In this document: one piece after another, positions 61,078-64,000 of the stretch
Position numbering within the stretch: position 1 is the stretch's first letter
How the letters are laid out: each line of letters opens with the position of its first letter
Assembly: GCA_017744515.1 (NCBI GenBank)
Contig: JAGIBF010000024.1
Span: 18,823 to 82,822 of the forward strand
Reading direction: 5' to 3'
Origin: Niastella sp.
Lineage (GTDB): Bacteria; Bacteroidota; Bacteroidia; Chitinophagales; Chitinophagaceae
DNA length: 64,000 nt
The notes under the pieces: model-generated
What the model saw: only the letters and a program-made list of their open reading frames with translations
What the model was told of the DNA's origin: nothing
The model's database searches: none
Made by a program: the position numbers and the translations under genes

Positions 61078-62934
61078 TCAATTGAACCCATTCTTCTCCA
61101 TCCAGTATTCCAATACCACAAACAACCACAACTCCATCCACCGCACTTCCGGGTCACCCTTCTTAAAACGTGCCCAATAATCCAATAGAGGCTTCCCTTG
61201 TATAAAATCACGTTGAGCCATCCGTTGCAGGCGCAGGTCGCAAAAATCATGTAGTTCGCGCTTCATCCAAACGGCCCAGGGAAACAGGAACCCTTGCTTC
61301 CGGCGGTGAACGATCTCAGGAGGCAATAACCCTTGCAAAGAATCCACCAGCAAGCTTTTTGGAGTATGAGGAAATTTCAGATCATCAGGAATACCCAGTA
61401 CATAAGTAACCAGGTCATGATCAAAAAATGGCTCACGAACCTCGAGAGAAACCGCCATACTCATCTGGTCAGTGTCTTTCAGCAAAGTATGTTGGGTATA
61501 TCCAAGATATTCAGCAATAGAAACCTGGCTCAATGCAGGAAACTTTTCAAAACTGCCATTCAGGCCCTGCAGGTTCTGCTCAAGCGCAGTGGTGCCACTC
61601 AGGTGAGTTAGCTTTGATAGCAATGACGGAGAAAATATCCTCCTGAACTCAGGATAAAAAGAGGCGATCGAACAGGAAGGAGCCCGCAATAATTGCTGCA
61701 GCCTGCCTGCCTTATTAGACCCCTTGAATGAATAAGCAGTAGCAGCCAGCTGGCGCGCCAAACCAACAACGCCCCATATCTTATTAAACTTTCTTAACTG
61801 CAAATACTGACGGAAGAACGGATAACCGGCAAACAACTCATCACCCCCTACCCCCGACAATGCAACAGTGAGCCCACTTTGCCGGATGGCTTTCGATACT
61901 ACATAAGTATTGATACCATCCCCACTGGGAGTATCCATAGCATCCAGCGCATTGGTAAGCTCATCGAGAAAAACCGACGGCTTCAGCAATACCTGGTTGT
62001 GACGGGTATTAAACTTCCTGGCTATTTGTGCAGCATACTCCGATTCGTCAAACTCTTTCTCACTAAATCCTATGGTAAAAGTGTTCGGCCTGGATGCACT
62101 TACCTCTGCCATCAATCCAACTACAGCACTTGAATCGATCCCCCCCGATAGGAAAGCACCGATAGGCACATCACTTACCAACCGTCGTTCTACTGAGTTC
62201 CTTAACAGGCTACGAATATTTTGCAACACCTGATTCCTGTCGTGATAGTCCCCCCCGGTATCAGTAGCTTTGATATCCCAATACTTTTGAGTAGTAGCTT
62301 TATTGCCGCGGATGGTAATACAGGAACCGGCATCGAGCTGCACAATATTTTCAATAACCGATAAAGGAAAACCCACTGACTGATAACTCAGGAATTCCCG
62401 TACCGCTGCCGTATTAAGCCTCGCAGGAACAAGACTGCTGGCCAGAATACCCCTTATTTCAGAAGCAAAAAGAAAATACTCATCATCTATAAAGTAGTAA
62501 ACCGGCTTTACACCCATGCGATCACGCGCAATAAACAACTCTTCAGTCACAGTATCCCAGATCGCAAAGGCAAACATTCCTTTTAAATAAGTAAGGCTGT
62601 CTACCCCCCACTTTATATAAGCAGCCAACAGCACCTCCGTATCTCCATTGGTGGTAAATGGGTAGTCTGTAAGCCGGGCTTTGATTTCCTGGAAATTGTA
62701 TATCTCACCATTAAATACGACCCTGTAACGTCCTGTATGATCAGCAAAAGGCTGGTTAGCTGCATCAGACAAATCGATAATGGAGAGCCTGCGATGTCCC
62801 AATGCAATACGGCCCTGCACATAATCATTATGAGCATCTGGCCCGCGATGCGCCATGGCATCTGTCATTTTTTTAATAACAGACTGCTCTGGCACAGGTC
62901 TATTAAAATAAAGAATACCGGCTATGCCGCACAT
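61078..62934 (-). CDS. AsnB-type glutamine-dependent amidotransferase/asparagine synthase
   Basis: A 618-residue protein with class II glutaminase (catalytic Cys2 in MCGIAGILYF, GHRRLSIID, VVFNGEIYNF) and synthetase domain (FLSGGIDSSAVVGL PP-loop, LSGVGGDELFAGYPFF, VREPFFDHDLVTYVLG). It may make asparagine, but AsnB paralogues in glycan clusters (WbpS/exosortase-type) amidate sugar carboxylates; the context favours that here. Clear of neighbours by 25 and 80 nt. Confidence 0.9.
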   Translation of the reverse strand: MCGIAGILYFNRPVPEQSVIKKMTDAMAHRGPDAHNDYVQGRIALGHRRLSIIDLSDAANQPFADHTGRYRVVFNGEIYNFQEIKARLTDYPFTTNGDTEVLLAAYIKWGVDSLTYLKGMFAFAIWDTVTEELFIARDRMGVKPVYYFIDDEYFLFASEIRGILASSLVPARLNTAAVREFLSYQSVGFPLSVIENIVQLDAGSCITIRGNKATTQKYWDIKATDTGGDYHDRNQVLQNIRSLLRNSVERRLVSDVPIGAFLSGGIDSSAVVGLMAEVSASRPNTFTIGFSEKEFDESEYAAQIARKFNTRHNQVLLKPSVFLDELTNALDAMDTPSGDGINTYVVSKAIRQSGLTVALSGVGGDELFAGYPFFRQYLQLRKFNKIWGVVGLARQLAATAYSFKGSNKAGRLQQLLRAPSCSIASFYPEFRRIFSPSLLSKLTHLSGTTALEQNLQGLNGSFEKFPALSQVSIAEYLGYTQHTLLKDTDQMSMAVSLEVREPFFDHDLVTYVLGIPDDLKFPHTPKSLLVDSLQGLLPPEIVHRRKQGFLFPWAVWMKRELHDFCDLRLQRMAQRDFIQGKPLLDYWARFKKGDPEVRWMELWLFVVLEYWMEKNGFN

Positions 62935-63014
62935 GTGGTAATAATAATGTTATGGGTAGTGACAGGCAATCTTAATAATAACGATAAAAACTATATGATA
63001 GTACAGCAAGAGAA

Positions 63015-63920
63015 TTAAGCCGTTGGTCCGGCAGGCACAGCAGCACTATTGCTGGTGGAAAAGAGGTTGGCATTAGTAAAAGCTGCTTTCCTTCTGGCCT
63101 TTATCACTAAATTGATGGTAAAAAGACATACCAATAAATAGACGCCCAGTGTAATATTGAAAAAAAGATTATACTTCTTTAGGCCAAGACTTCGTAGAGA
63201 ATAACTATCCGTTTTCTCTTTCCCCATAGTCCAGTACATTATATTCTTTATAAGCGGCATGATGACCGGGATCTTATCCCAATTAGTATAACGTACTCCC
63301 TCATACCGGTAAGACATATCATAGTCGGGAGGCAACTGTTGTTGATAATAATTCCAATTATTCTTAACATCATTAAAAGCCGCCAAACGACCGTCTTGTC
63401 TCCTGAAAAAAACATCGCTCAAAGGGTCCAGCGCTACCCAACCATGAGAGGTTTTTGCCTCTACTACGATATGTCCGGCGCTTCTGCCCTCTACAGTCAT
63501 CTGCGGAAAACGCACCTCCATATTCAATTCCTGCAATAAACGACCCAATACATATGCGTGACTTCCGCAGGCTCCCTGTGCCGTCATCAGATCAAGCGTA
63601 ACCGGTTGAATGAAATTGGCTTTCACACCTTCTATCGGGTATTGGCCAAATACCGGCATCCGTCTTTCACCTAAAGAATGTACCAGGTGTACACTTTTAA
63701 CGATGAGGCTATCCTCTATGCTTGCTGGAGATGAATCGGATGTAGAGACTGAATTTTGTATATAAGCAGCTAAAGAAGTGAAAATGTTGTTTTCATATTG
63801 CCGTTCTATATAGAAGTAGAACAGGCATGCCAACAGGAACCCGTTGAGAAAAGTAAGAATATACTTTCTTCTTTTTATGAGGAACGAATTTGGACGGATT
63901 ATGCGGCGAATAAAACTCAT
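63015..63920 (-). CDS. Membrane protein with transglutaminase-like fold
   Basis: A 301-residue protein with an N-terminal helix (about 20-38) and a C-terminal helix (about 248-272), enclosing an extracytoplasmic domain. The domain shows a transglutaminase/cysteine-protease triad in order: GACGSHAYVLGRLLQE (C118), SAGHIVVEA (H150) and WVALDPLSD (D165). Function unknown; it may cleave or link peptides or glycans at the cell surface. First visible gene of the polysaccharide operon, 80 nt before asnB. The remaining 80 nt to the window edge hold no callable gene. Confidence 0.75.
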   Translation of the reverse strand: MSFIRRIIRPNSFLIKRRKYILTFLNGFLLACLFYFYIERQYENNIFTSLAAYIQNSVSTSDSSPASIEDSLIVKSVHLVHSLGERRMPVFGQYPIEGVKANFIQPVTLDLMTAQGACGSHAYVLGRLLQELNMEVRFPQMTVEGRSAGHIVVEAKTSHGWVALDPLSDVFFRRQDGRLAAFNDVKNNWNYYQQQLPPDYDMSYRYEGVRYTNWDKIPVIMPLIKNIMYWTMGKEKTDSYSLRSLGLKKYNLFFNITLGVYLLVCLFTINLVIKARRKAAFTNANLFSTSNSAAVPAGPTA

Positions 63921-64000
63921 AAGATAGCGACATTGACGATATGGGATTCCATGTCGGTATCGGATTCAGAGGTAGGATAACTTTACTTTCAGTCATCAAC

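Noticed and set aside
63793..63999. A 68-codon minus-strand frame at the right edge
   Set aside because: It overlaps the N-terminus of the transglutaminase-like gene in another frame and shows no protein features.
1..64000. tRNA, rRNA, riboswitch or phage genes
   Set aside because: I looked in the intergenic regions on both strands and saw no cloverleaf, rRNA segment, recognisable riboswitch aptamer or phage structural gene; a covariance search was not possible here.

Overview
The window looks like a chromosomal segment of a member of the Bacteroidota, most likely family Chitinophagaceae. Supporting signs are two secreted proteins with gliding/T9SS type B C-terminal domains, two LytS/LytTR two-component pairs, a RskA-type anti-sigma/ECF sigma pair, a DUF3078 protein, and many start regions preceded by the Bacteroidota -7 box TAnnTTTG about 17-45 nt before the start codon. 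There are no rRNA genes, tRNA genes, CRISPR arrays or recognisable transposase genes. Species cannot be fixed from the sequence alone.

Layout. 1-5.4 kb: truncated VanZ-like gene, sigma/anti-sigma operon, gcvH, a lipoprotein cyclophilin, a GNAT enzyme and serS. 5.4-13.6 kb: outer-membrane barrel protein, lectin/PKD T9SS protein, thioredoxin-domain exported protein, M28 peptidase and a LytS/LytTR pair. 13.9-23 kb: dxs, L,D-transpeptidase-like gene, pirin, scpA, DUF3078, mscL, PPK2, frr and a WecA-like transferase. 23-35 kb: a lone transketolase N-half, rbfA-LolE pair, MsbA-like exporter, FkbM methyltransferase, DPP-IV-type peptidase, SDR and epimerase genes, and a second LytS/LytTR pair. 35-43 kb: a DksA/TraR-like protein with degenerate zinc finger, ileS and a 1184-residue T9SS surface protein. 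43.8-54.6 kb: an almost complete protoporphyrin-dependent heme pathway (hemJ-hemH on the minus strand, hemA-C-D-E-F-B-L on the plus strand), interrupted by an exported alpha/beta hydrolase gene and a four-helix-bundle gene. 54.6-63.9 kb: a minus-strand surface-polysaccharide operon (transglutaminase-like membrane protein, asnB-like amidotransferase, GT4, carbamoyltransferase, GT2, gmd, fcl, PHP-type tyrosine phosphatase).

The most unusual feature is a set of dispersed repeats built from short reiterated words, often as inverted arms. They occur at about 18 places. At about a dozen of these the repeat begins at, or within about six bases of, a gene's stop codon, and in several cases the stop codon itself is part of the repeat. 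One member (52759-53266) has 33-nt terminal inverted repeats (28/33 identical) enclosing the four-helix-bundle gene, wedged exactly between hemB and hemL. A 73-nt member without cargo, with related arms, sits at the stop codon of the second LytTR regulator (34848-34920). Other members appear to have entered coding sequence in frame (ileS, hemC) or to encode a protein's C-terminus (rbfA). The interpretation as a mobile or formerly mobile element family is inference; the repeats and their positions are read directly from the sequence.
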